Part shown: piece after piece, positions 1 through 5,457 of the stretch
Layout of the letters: the number at the start of each line of letters is the position of its first letter
Numbering within the stretch: position 1 is the first letter of the stretch
Assembly: GCA_013812465.1 (NCBI GenBank)
Contig: JACCTK010000095.1
Coordinates: 1-6,929 of the forward strand
Reading direction: 5' to 3'
Source of the DNA: Actinomycetota bacterium
Lineage (GTDB): Bacteria; Actinomycetota; Thermoleophilia; Gaiellales; Gaiellaceae
DNA length: 6,929 bases
Translations under genes and position numbers: made by a program
Notes under the pieces: model-generated
What the model saw: the letters and a program-made list of their open reading frames with translations, nothing else
What the model was told of the DNA's origin: nothing
Database searches by the model: none

Positions 1-74
1 CAGCCTGACCCCCGTTTTCGAGGTTGGCGCTCCGAGCGAAACCCAAGACCGAGGTCAGGCTGAAGCCTGACCCC
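1..74. repeat. Cluster of three palindromic repeat arms at the end of recN
   Basis: The arm AGCCTGACCCC occurs at 2-12 and again at 64-74, and its inverse GGTCAGGCTG lies between them at 53-62. Positions 53-61 and 64-72 form a perfect 9-bp inverted repeat with a 2-nt centre, which in RNA would fold as an 8-bp stem with a 4-nt loop. Positions 1-10 and 53-62 form a second perfect 10-bp inverted repeat that encloses a smaller one (GTTTTCG at 14-20 with CGAAAC at 37-42). Because both structures use the arm at 53-62, they are mutually exclusive. The last five codons and the stop of recN lie inside the first palindrome. It may act as a recN terminator or be a REP-like dispersed repeat. There is no U-tract. 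The window edge truncates the cluster, so its full extent is unknown. Confidence 0.7.
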
Positions 75-1704
75 TCTTCTCGCCGAGCGACGCGAGAAAC
101 TCCTGGCCGCCGAGCATGCGCTCGACCTCCTCGCGGCGGAGGAGATCGTCCAGCTCCTCGATGCGGGTGTGGGTCGGGTCGCCCGGGACCTTCTCCACCC
201 GGAAGTGGCGATCGGCGACGCTCGCGATCTGGGGGAGGTGCGTGATCGTGAGCACTTGAGCGCGCTCGGCCAGACGCTGGAGAGTCGACGCGACGGCGTG
301 GGCGGTCACGCCGCCAATTCCAGCGTCGATCTCGTCGAAGACGAGGGTCTCCCCGCCCGCGACCGCGGCCAGCGCCAGGGCGACCCGCGAGAGCTCGCCT
401 CCCGACGCGGTCTCGGTCACCGGGCCGAAGGGCAGTCCCTGATTGGGCCGGATCAGGAAGGCAGCTTCGTCCGCGCCTGATGGCCCGGGCTCGCGCTCAC
501 GGAGCTCGACGAGGAACTCCCCGTCGCCCATGCCGAGTCCCTGTAGCTCCTCGGAGACGGCATCGGCGAACGGTCTAGCCTGCGAGCGCCTCATCGCGCG
601 CAGCTCGTCCGCGAACCCGATCACGCGTCCCTCGGCGGCCGCGACCGCGGTGGCCGCAGTCGCCACAGGATCGTGCCCGACGACTGCTTCGTCGAGTTCG
701 ACGCGAGCGGCCGCGGCCTGTTCGAGCAGCTCGTCGAACGAGCCCGTGTCGAAGCGACGCTGAAGATCGGCGATCCGGGCGAGACGTCCTTCGACGTCCT
801 CCAGCGCACCCGGATCTGCCTCGAGCGATGCGAGGAAGCCGTGCAGATCGCTCCCCGCTTCGACAAGACGCACGGCGATGTCGCGCAACTCCGTCGCCAC
901 CGCCCCGAGCTCGGGCGCAATGCGCTCGAATGGCGCGAGGACCCGCTCGGCCCGCGCGGCCAGGGCAGCCGCGCCGTCGCCTTCCTCGGGAGCGATGGCC
1001 TCGACCGCGGTCGTGGCCGCTTCCTCCAGCTCGGCGGCGTGACGAAGCCGCTCGCGTTGCGCGCGGAGCGCCTCCTCGTCCCCCGCCGCAAGACCCTCCG
1101 TATCCTCGACCAACGCTTCGAGCTCGGCGAGGCGGGTCGCGGCGGCATCCGAGTCGCGGGTCAGCTCCTCGTAGCGCCGGCGGGCTGACGCAAGCTCTCT
1201 CCACGCCAAACTGGCATCTCGACGACGAGCGACTTGCTCGGCACCGCAGAACGCGTCCAACACGTCGAGCTGGAAGGACGGGCGCGCGAGACGGCGCTGC
1301 TCGAACTGGCCCGACATGGCGATCAGGCGCTCAGCCGCAGCGGCAACGTCCTCACGGGCGACCGCGCGGCCCCACGCGTACGCGCGCGTCCGGCCGTCGC
1401 CGAAGACGCGGCGCGCGAGCACGAGACCCGCCTCGCCCTCGGGTCGCAACTCCGCGAGAGTCGCGACCTCCTCCTCGTCGAAAAAGCCGGCGGGGACGTC
1501 GAGCTCCGCCTCCACATACGCCTCGGACCCTTCGCCGCCGACGGAGGAGGCGTCAGCGCGAGCGCCGAGCAAGAGGCCAACGGCCTGGGCGAAGATCGTC
1601 TTCCCCGCCCCGGTCTCGCCCGTGATCGCGTTCAGCCCGGACCCAAACGCGAGATCCGCCTCACGGATCAGGACGAGGTTCTCGATGCGGAGCCTACGAA
1701 GCAC
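55..1704 (-). CDS. recN: DNA repair protein RecN (SMC-like ATPase)
   Basis: RecN is a cytoplasmic SMC-family ATPase that acts early in double-strand break repair. The 549-residue product is close to the usual family length of about 550. Walker A (GETGAGKT) is at residues 29-36. The N-terminal half continues with SGQFEQRRL at 131-139, followed by a charged coiled-coil region at roughly 155-385. The ABC signature TASGGELSR is at 432-440, Walker B TLVFDEID at 453-460, and the H-loop THLPQ at 488-492. I chose the GTG at 1704 because RecN proteins begin almost exactly at this (M/V)LRxLRIENLxLI motif and because a TACTGT box lies 6 nt upstream; longer in-frame ATG starts at 1734 and 1782 would add non-conserved residues. 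The family motif usually written HGQHE reads SGQFEQ here. The last residues (GQASA) are encoded by a palindromic repeat. recN is separated from nadK by two plus-strand genes, so it appears to be its own transcription unit. Confidence 0.97.
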   Translation of the reverse strand: MLRRLRIENLVLIREADLAFGSGLNAITGETGAGKTIFAQAVGLLLGARADASSVGGEGSEAYVEAELDVPAGFFDEEEVATLAELRPEGEAGLVLARRVFGDGRTRAYAWGRAVAREDVAAAAERLIAMSGQFEQRRLARPSFQLDVLDAFCGAEQVARRRDASLAWRELASARRRYEELTRDSDAAATRLAELEALVEDTEGLAAGDEEALRAQRERLRHAAELEEAATTAVEAIAPEEGDGAAALAARAERVLAPFERIAPELGAVATELRDIAVRLVEAGSDLHGFLASLEADPGALEDVEGRLARIADLQRRFDTGSFDELLEQAAAARVELDEAVVGHDPVATAATAVAAAEGRVIGFADELRAMRRSQARPFADAVSEELQGLGMGDGEFLVELREREPGPSGADEAAFLIRPNQGLPFGPVTETASGGELSRVALALAAVAGGETLVFDEIDAGIGGVTAHAVASTLQRLAERAQVLTITHLPQIASVADRHFRVEKVPGDPTHTRIEELDDLLRREEVERMLGGQEFLASLGEKRGQASA

Positions 1705-1710
1705 GAGCCG

Positions 1711-1716
1711 ACAGTA
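1711..1716 (-). promoter_or_regulatory. Putative leaderless -10 box of recN
   Basis: Read on the minus strand this is TACTGT, matching the TANNNT -10 consensus, and it ends 6 nt before the GTG start of recN. That spacing places the transcription start at or next to the start codon, as in the leaderless genes that are common in actinobacteria. No Shine-Dalgarno sequence precedes the GTG, and no good -35 is visible. RecN is often DNA-damage induced, but I see no recognisable LexA box here. Confidence 0.45.
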
Positions 1717-1767
1717 ACCGACAGGAGGAAGCATTCCCGTTCGATCATTCAGCCGTTGAATCTCTCT

Positions 1768-1773
1768 TACAAT
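1768..1773 (+). promoter_or_regulatory. Putative leaderless -10 box of the cupin gene
   Basis: TACAAT is a near-perfect -10 hexamer that ends 7 nt before the ATG at 1781, so transcription would begin at or just before the start codon. No Shine-Dalgarno sequence lies in the usual window, which supports a leaderless message. The -35 region at about 1745-1750 (TCATTC) is poor. TTGAAT at 1756-1761 is too close to serve as a -35 element. The box lies within the short divergent region shared with recN. Confidence 0.5.
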
Positions 1774-1780
1774 CGCCCGC

Positions 1781-2169
1781 ATGAGCAGCTACACGAAGAA
1801 GAACCTCAAGGACGACGTCGAGAACCAGGCGCCGAAGTTCGGCATGCCGGCAGAGCTCGAGGCTCGCTTCGCCCGTACGGCGCTCGGCGGCGAGACGCTC
1901 GGTGTGAGTCACATGAAGCTCGCTCCCAACTTCCGGATCCCGTTTGGCCACAAGCACGCGGGACAAGAGGAGGTCTACGTCGTGGTGCGTGGCTCGGCGC
2001 GGATCAAGGTCGAGGACGAGATCGTCGAGTTGTGCGAGTGGGACGCTTCGACAAGAACACGATGCGCGCCGTCGAGGCGGGGCCTGAAGGCGTCGAGTAC
2101 CTCGCCTTCGGCGCCGGCGACGATCCCCGAGACGCCGAGATGGCGCCGGGCTGGTGGAGCGACAACTAG
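1781..2169 (+). CDS. Cupin-domain protein, interrupted by a frameshift
   Basis: This is a small single-domain cupin, a beta-barrel protein of unknown substrate. Frame 1 reads from the ATG at 1781 through FGHKHAGQEEVYVVVRG. There H57, H59, E64 and G71 fit cupin motif 1 (HxH, four residues, E, six residues, G), which normally binds a metal. After EWDA (about residue 89) the frame becomes an Arg/Ser-rich run unlike any cupin, ending at 2206. The expected second half (FDKNTMRAVEAGPEG, then an acidic stretch and PGWWSDN) continues one frame over from about 2047 to the TAG at 2169. Between W-D (ending 2044) and F-D (starting 2047) only two bases remain, so at least one base is missing, or about seven if a typical three-residue link was present. 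The gene is either a fresh pseudogene or a sequencing error; uninterrupted it would be about 130 residues. Uncorrected, the reading frame gives 141 residues with a nonsense tail. Confidence 0.8.
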
Positions 2170-2231
2170 GGGCCTGAAACCGGTCGCAGCGATGGATCTG
2201 ACCTAGCAAGCGCAGCGCACTCGCTCACGCC

Positions 2232-2945
2232 ATGTACTCGGATGAAGAGGCGGCTGCTCTCTACGACGTGCTGAACGCGTGGGGGCCGAGCGATGACTTC
2301 CATCTCGCGCTGGTCATGGAAGCTGCGTCGGTGCTCGATGTCGGCTGCGGAACGGGCGCAATGCTGCACCGGGCTCGGCAGGAAGGGCATGTCGGACGGT
2401 TGTGCGGGCTCGATCCGGACCGTGCGAGTCTCGGAGTGGCGCGACGCCGTACCGACATCGAGTGGGTGGACGGCACGGCGGCGGCGATGGAGTGGGACAG
2501 CGAGTTCAACCTGGCCATCATGATCGGCCACGCCTTCCAGGTGCTCGTCGGCGACGACGAGCTGCGCGCCTCGCTCACCGCGATCCGCCGAGCGCTCACC
2601 GCCGGTGGTCGTTTCGCGTTCGAGACCCGGAATCCGCTCGCGCGGGCATGGGAAAGCTGGCCGGAGAACGCGATGGACGTCGTCGACCCGTCGGGTCGGC
2701 CATTCCGCATCTCGTGCGAGGTGGAATCAGTCATCGGCGGCGTCGTCACCGTCACCGAGACGACGAGCGATCCTGACGGCGCTCCGTTGCGAGTAGACCG
2801 TGCCAGCCTTCGCTTCGTCGATGTCGACACACTCGCGGGGTTCCTCGCTGACGCTGGCTTCGAGATCGAGGCGCAGTACGGAGGCTGGCTCCGGGAGCCA
2901 CTCGACGCGACAAGCCCCGAGATCATCACCATCGCCAGGATCTAG
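2232..2945 (+). CDS. Class I SAM-dependent methyltransferase
   Basis: The 237-residue product has the Rossmann-fold signature of a class I methyltransferase. The glycine-rich motif VLDVGCGTG at residues 34-42 binds S-adenosylmethionine. The acidic residue ending strand 2 is D61 in GLDPD and contacts the ribose. The strand-4 region around FNLAIMIGHAFQVL (92-105) is followed by LTAGGRFAFETRNP (122-135). The C-terminal third (about 150-237) is beta-rich and is likely the substrate-binding part. It has no signal peptide or membrane segment, so it should be cytosolic. The substrate cannot be told from sequence. The ATG at 2232 directly precedes the conserved start (YSDEEAAALYD), and I see no Shine-Dalgarno sequence. 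It follows the cupin gene by 62 nt on the same strand and could be co-transcribed with it. It converges on nadK with 12 nt between stops. Both genes interrupt an otherwise conserved nadK-recN order. Confidence 0.92.
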   Translation: MYSDEEAAALYDVLNAWGPSDDFHLALVMEAASVLDVGCGTGAMLHRARQEGHVGRLCGLDPDRASLGVARRRTDIEWVDGTAAAMEWDSEFNLAIMIGHAFQVLVGDDELRASLTAIRRALTAGGRFAFETRNPLARAWESWPENAMDVVDPSGRPFRISCEVESVIGGVVTVTETTSDPDGAPLRVDRASLRFVDVDTLAGFLADAGFEIEAQYGGWLREPLDATSPEIITIARI

Positions 2946-2957
2946 CGTCGTATCGTC

Positions 2958-3794
2958 CTACGAAGCAAAGCTCTGCCGGTATCGCCGCACAAAGGTCGCC
3001 TCGGGAAGCGTTGCGAGCAACGAGCGCTCCGGACCGATCCGCACCACGGCCCGCTCGGCCTTCGACAGTGTCGCGATTCGATGCCCATCGACGAGAACAC
3101 CCGCCTCGACGCCCTCCGTCCGATTCCAGACGATGACGTCCGCTCCGGGCGGGATGACGAGCGGGCGGGCGCGTAGCGAGTGAGCGGCGACATAGGTGAG
3201 CGCCATCGCCTCGAGGCCCCACACCAGCACCGGCCCGCCGTTCGAGAGGTTGTACGCGGTCGAGCCCGAGGGGGTCGCGCAAATGATCCCGTCACAGGGC
3301 TGACGCCCGAGCTCCTCGCCGCCGACCGCGAGCTCGAGCTCGATCATGCGCCCGAGCGATGCGCTCGCCACGACGACGTCGTTGACGGCCTGCCGCGTCC
3401 CCTCGGGGTGCTCGACCTCGAGCGTCGGCAGCTCTACGACCTCGTACTCCCCGGCGAGCACCCGCGCGAGACCGGTCTCCAAGTCCTTCCTCGGCATCGA
3501 GCTCAGAAAGCCGACCCGTCCGAAGTTGACTCCGATCACCGGCACGCTCGCGCCCAAGAACCTCGTCAGCGCGCGCAGCACGGTGCCGTCGCCGCCGAGC
3601 ACGATCGCGATGTCGGCGCCGGCGACATCGTCGTCCGGCTCGTGCAGGAGCTCGACCCCGTGCTCGTCCGCAACGGCTTGGAGACGAGCGAGCCCGGACC
3701 CGATCTGGCCGGGCTGCCCGTGCGTAACGACCGCCGCCCGCGAGACCGGACTATGGCGGGCCGACGGCTTCGGCGATCCAGCGGTCGATGTCAT
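2958..3794 (-). CDS. nadK: NAD kinase
   Basis: NAD kinase (also called PpnK) phosphorylates NAD to NADP in the cytosol and is normally the only de novo route to NADP. In the 278-residue product the GGDGT motif is at 67-71 with the catalytic aspartate D69. Next come GVNFGRVGFLS (88-98), the N138-D139 pair that recognises the nicotinamide ribose and adenine, and the long family signature DGIICATPSGSTAYNLSNGG (168-187). The sequence ends with a beta-rich C-terminal domain including VDG at 235-237. The ATG at 3794 lies inside the tlyA coding region, giving a 44-nt overlap. No other in-frame ATG, GTG or TTG occurs before the conserved AAVVTHG at 20-26, so the first 17 or so residues are probably a real but non-conserved extension. 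The overlap suggests translational coupling to tlyA, a pairing typical of actinobacteria. Confidence 0.96.
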   Translation of the reverse strand: MTSTAGSPKPSARHSPVSRAAVVTHGQPGQIGSGLARLQAVADEHGVELLHEPDDDVAGADIAIVLGGDGTVLRALTRFLGASVPVIGVNFGRVGFLSSMPRKDLETGLARVLAGEYEVVELPTLEVEHPEGTRQAVNDVVVASASLGRMIELELAVGGEELGRQPCDGIICATPSGSTAYNLSNGGPVLVWGLEAMALTYVAAHSLRARPLVIPPGADVIVWNRTEGVEAGVLVDGHRIATLSKAERAVVRIGPERSLLATLPEATFVRRYRQSFAS

Positions 3795-4527
3795 CGAAGG
3801 TCGCCTCGGACGGCCGGTTGACGAGATGGACGAAGAACTCCCGGTTCCCCTTCGGGCCGGGTAACCCGGAGTCTACGACTCCGACGGTATCTCCACCCCA
3901 CGCTCGGGCGGCTTCCGCGACCCTCCAAAGGACGTCTCGTTGCACCTCGGGGTCGCGGACGACTCCCTTCGGCGTCTCCGCACGTCCCGCCTCGAACTGC
4001 GGCTTGACGAGCACCACGGCTTCCCAACCCGCCTGAGCGAGCGCAAGCACCGGAGGAAGCGCCTTCGCGACGCCGATGAACGAGACGTCGCAGACGACGA
4101 GCTCGGGCGCGAAGGGCAGCGCCATGAGTGAGCGCGCGTTCGTCCGCTCCAGCGTGTGGACACGAGGGTCCGCGCGAAGCCGCGGGTGCAGCTGCCCGTA
4201 CCCGACGTCGATCGCGACGACGCGTCGCGCGCCCGCCTGGATGAGACAGTCGGTGAAACCGCCAGTCGACGCGCCGACGTCCGCGCAGTCGCGGCCATCG
4301 ACATGGACGGCAAAGGCCGCAAGCGCGTTTGCGAGCTTTTCGCCCCCTCGCGAGACGAAGCGTGGCGGCCGCTCGACGTGGAGCTCGACGCTCTCCTCGA
4401 GCTGTTGTCCGGGCTTGTCGTAGCCCCGCACGAGGCCCGCGAGGACGAGCGCCTGCGCCTGGCTTCGGCTCTCCGCCAGGCCTTTCTCCACCAAGAGGAC
4501 ATCGAGTCGCTTGCGCGTGGGTTTCAA
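3751..4527 (-). CDS. tlyA: TlyA family rRNA (cytidine-2'-O)-methyltransferase
   Basis: TlyA methylates ribose 2'-OH groups of cytidines in 16S and 23S rRNA; in mycobacteria this makes ribosomes sensitive to capreomycin. The old 'hemolysin' label is historical. The 258-residue product has an N-terminal S4 RNA-binding domain (about 6-55), a linker PRFVSRGGEKL (55-65), and an FtsJ-like Rossmann methyltransferase domain. SAM-binding motif I is DVGASTGGFTD at 83-93, with acidic D107 after strand 2. The catalytic tetrad can be read as K64 (GGEKL), D147 (CDVSF), K175 (LVKPQFE) and E230 (GNREFF). The start is TTG at 4527. An in-frame stop lies seven codons further upstream, and the S4 domain begins at residue 7, so no other start fits. 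It overlaps nadK by 44 nt. Divergent from it, 42 nt away, is a tiny membrane-protein gene. Confidence 0.95.
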   Translation of the reverse strand: MKPTRKRLDVLLVEKGLAESRSQAQALVLAGLVRGYDKPGQQLEESVELHVERPPRFVSRGGEKLANALAAFAVHVDGRDCADVGASTGGFTDCLIQAGARRVVAIDVGYGQLHPRLRADPRVHTLERTNARSLMALPFAPELVVCDVSFIGVAKALPPVLALAQAGWEAVVLVKPQFEAGRAETPKGVVRDPEVQRDVLWRVAEAARAWGGDTVGVVDSGLPGPKGNREFFVHLVNRPSEATFDDIDRWIAEAVGPP

Positions 4528-4556
4528 CGGGGTCTCGCGTGGGAACTAGTTGCGCC

Positions 4557-4565
4557 AGGAGGTGA
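4557..4565 (+). promoter_or_regulatory. Perfect Shine-Dalgarno sequence of the micro-membrane gene
   Basis: AGGAGGTGA is the full complement of the 16S rRNA 3' end. The AGGAGG core ends 7 nt before the ATG at 4570, which is ideal spacing. No other gene in the window has a ribosome binding site of this quality, so it is the main evidence that the 26-codon frame is translated. Confidence 0.85.
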
Positions 4566-4569
4566 ACAG

Positions 4570-4650
4570 ATGCCAACTTGGCTCTTGGTCTTGATCATCG
4601 TTCTCGTCGTCCTCGCGCTCTTCGGGGGCTTCGGGTACACGCGGCGCTAA
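4570..4650 (+). CDS. 26-residue single-pass membrane peptide
   Basis: The frame starts at ATG 4570 and ends at TAA 4648-4650. It encodes MPTW, then one hydrophobic helix of Leu, Val, Ile and Ala (residues 4-18), then FGGFGYTRR. One transmembrane segment with a positive C-terminal end (two arginines) suggests a short membrane anchor with its C-terminus in the cytoplasm. A perfect Shine-Dalgarno sequence lies 7 nt upstream and a stem-loop begins 16 nt after the stop, so it has the parts of a separate gene. The promoter would lie over the start of tlyA, but I see no convincing -10/-35 there. It resembles the small hydrophobic proteins often annotated as hypothetical in actinobacteria. I cannot assign a function; a structural membrane peptide or a toxin-like peptide are both possible, and nothing here favours the latter. 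Confidence 0.72.
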   Translation: MPTWLLVLIIVLVVLALFGGFGYTRR

Positions 4651-4666
4651 CACGCTTCAAGGACGA

Positions 4667-4692
4667 CCGCCTGCACCCACCTGTGCGGGCGG
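4667..4692 (+). terminator. GC-rich stem-loop after the micro-membrane gene
   Basis: CCGCCTGCAC (4667-4676) pairs with GTGCGGGCGG (4683-4692) around a 6-nt loop. The only deviation, T4672 opposite G4687, is a G-U pair in plus-strand RNA but a mismatch in minus-strand RNA, so the structure is better on the plus strand. It begins 16 nt after the stop at 4650. No U-tract follows, so it would be a weak or actinobacterial-type terminator. Confidence 0.55.
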
Positions 4693-4731
4693 ATGCTGCA
4701 AAGAGGATGTTGTCTATGTGTCGTCTCAAAT

Positions 4732-4774
4732 GACCGCGCGCGAGGGGAAGCACCGTCTCAACTCGCGCGCGGTC
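4732..4774 (-). terminator. 13-bp perfect GC hairpin after the NlpC/P60 gene
   Basis: GACCGCGCGCGAG (4732-4744) and CTCGCGCGCGGTC (4762-4774) are perfect 13-bp inverted repeats around a 17-nt loop. On the minus strand the hairpin begins 38 nt after the NlpC/P60 stop and is followed by ATTTGAGA, a short T-run, which suits a terminator for that gene. It could also stop plus-strand transcripts that pass the first hairpin. The octamer CGTCTCAA occurs just before each arm (4722-4729 and 4754-4761), which is unusual for a plain terminator. Confidence 0.65.
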
Positions 4775-4812
4775 TGCTCTTCGTAGAGGCGTCGCGCCCG
4801 AGGGCACCAGGG

Positions 4813-5352
4813 TTAACCGCGCGTGACGCGGCGTACTCCGACGAGGCGAGTGCCGTAGCTCGTGCTCGCGAGGCTCACCACTTGCACCTCCGTCCCGGAG
4901 TACGGCGCGTGCACCATGCGCCCGGCGCCGAGGTACATGCCCACATGTCCGATCCCGGAGAAGACGAGCACGTCGCCGACCCTCATCCGCGCGCGCTCGA
5001 CCGGCAGCTCTGAGCTCCAGAGCGCATAGGAGCTGTGCGGAACCTCGATGCCAAGTCGGCCGTACGCCCAACGAACGAGCCCCGAGCAGTCGAAGCCGGT
5101 CTCGGGCGATGTTCCTCCCCAGCGGTACGGGACGCCAACCGCTTCGAGCGCGTTCTTCGCCGCGCGTTCGCCGATGCTCACGCGCCTGGGCGCTGCCTGC
5201 CATGGAGGGAGCTGCACATCCAGATAGCTCAGCGGCTGAGCTACGAGAGCGTCGACCCTCGCGGCCGGAGTCGACGCGGTCGCCGGAGGCAGAGCCATCG
5301 CAAGGGCGACCCCTGCAAAGGCGGGTAGGAGTCTATGGAGACGGAGAGGCAT
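4813..5352 (-). CDS. Exported NlpC/P60 peptidoglycan endopeptidase
   Basis: NlpC/P60 enzymes are cysteine peptidases that cut peptide stems of peptidoglycan, usually between D-gamma-Glu and the diamino acid. With the ATG at 5352 the product has 179 residues and begins with a clear signal peptide: a basic start (MPLRLHR), a hydrophobic core (about 8-21), and a likely cleavage near PPATAS (22-27). A short spacer leads into the catalytic domain at about 60-179. PYRWGGTSPETGFDCSGL carries the nucleophile C89. The histidine of GIGHVGMY is H136, and the third polar residue is H148 in RMVHAP. No SH3 or coiled-coil cell-wall-binding domain is present, so this is a minimal form. The frame extends upstream to 5454, and a GTG at 5376 is possible, but the ATG gives the best signal peptide. 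It has its own promoter just after the prenyl synthase stop, and a hairpin beyond its stop. It occupies the place of dxs in the classical cluster. Confidence 0.93.
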   Translation of the reverse strand: MPLRLHRLLPAFAGVALAMALPPATASTPAARVDALVAQPLSYLDVQLPPWQAAPRRVSIGERAAKNALEAVGVPYRWGGTSPETGFDCSGLVRWAYGRLGIEVPHSSYALWSSELPVERARMRVGDVLVFSGIGHVGMYLGAGRMVHAPYSGTEVQVVSLASTSYGTRLVGVRRVTRG

Positions 5353-5426
5353 ACGTGAGGAGCAAACGACGCTCACGCGCGAAGAGATAGAGGTTGGCGC
5401 GAGCCTGGCTGTTGCGTTAGCGCGGG

Positions 5427-5454
5427 ATCCTAGCCGGAAACGCGCGCGCGTCAA
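5427..5454 (-). promoter_or_regulatory. Sigma-70-type promoter of the NlpC/P60 gene
   Basis: On the minus strand TTGACG (5454-5449) and TAGGAT (5432-5427) match the -35 and -10 consensus and are separated by 16 nt. Transcription would start near 5420, leaving a leader of about 68 nt before the ATG at 5352. The -35 begins 3 nt after the stop codon of the prenyl synthase gene. Together with the -35 end, the spacer makes a run of alternating C and G at 5441-5450, which could adopt Z-form DNA under negative supercoiling. Near the start codon the leader carries CGTGAG and CTCACG arms that could form a small hairpin. Confidence 0.7.
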
Positions 5455-5457
5455 CCT

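Noticed and set aside
169..1625. Long plus-strand reading frames opposite recN
   Set aside because: They are Arg/Ala/Ser-rich antisense shadows of a high-GC gene with no recognisable domain, while the minus frame is a full RecN.
1723..1728. AGGAGG on the plus strand as a ribosome binding site for the cupin gene
   Set aside because: It lies about 52 nt before the ATG at 1781, far outside usable spacing, and no start codon follows it at normal distance.
2948..2963. TCGTA/TACGA inverted repeat between the methyltransferase and nadK stops
   Set aside because: The stem has only 5 bp, is AT-containing and has no T-run, so it is too weak to call as a bidirectional terminator.
3751..4527. TlyA as a hemolysin or virulence factor
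   Set aside because: The S4 plus FtsJ-like domains and the K-D-K-E tetrad identify an rRNA methyltransferase; the hemolysin name is historical.
5353..5420. c-di-AMP (ydaO) riboswitch upstream of the NlpC/P60 gene
   Set aside because: Such riboswitches often precede NlpC/P60 genes, but the leader is only about 68 nt and shows none of the conserved ydaO blocks.
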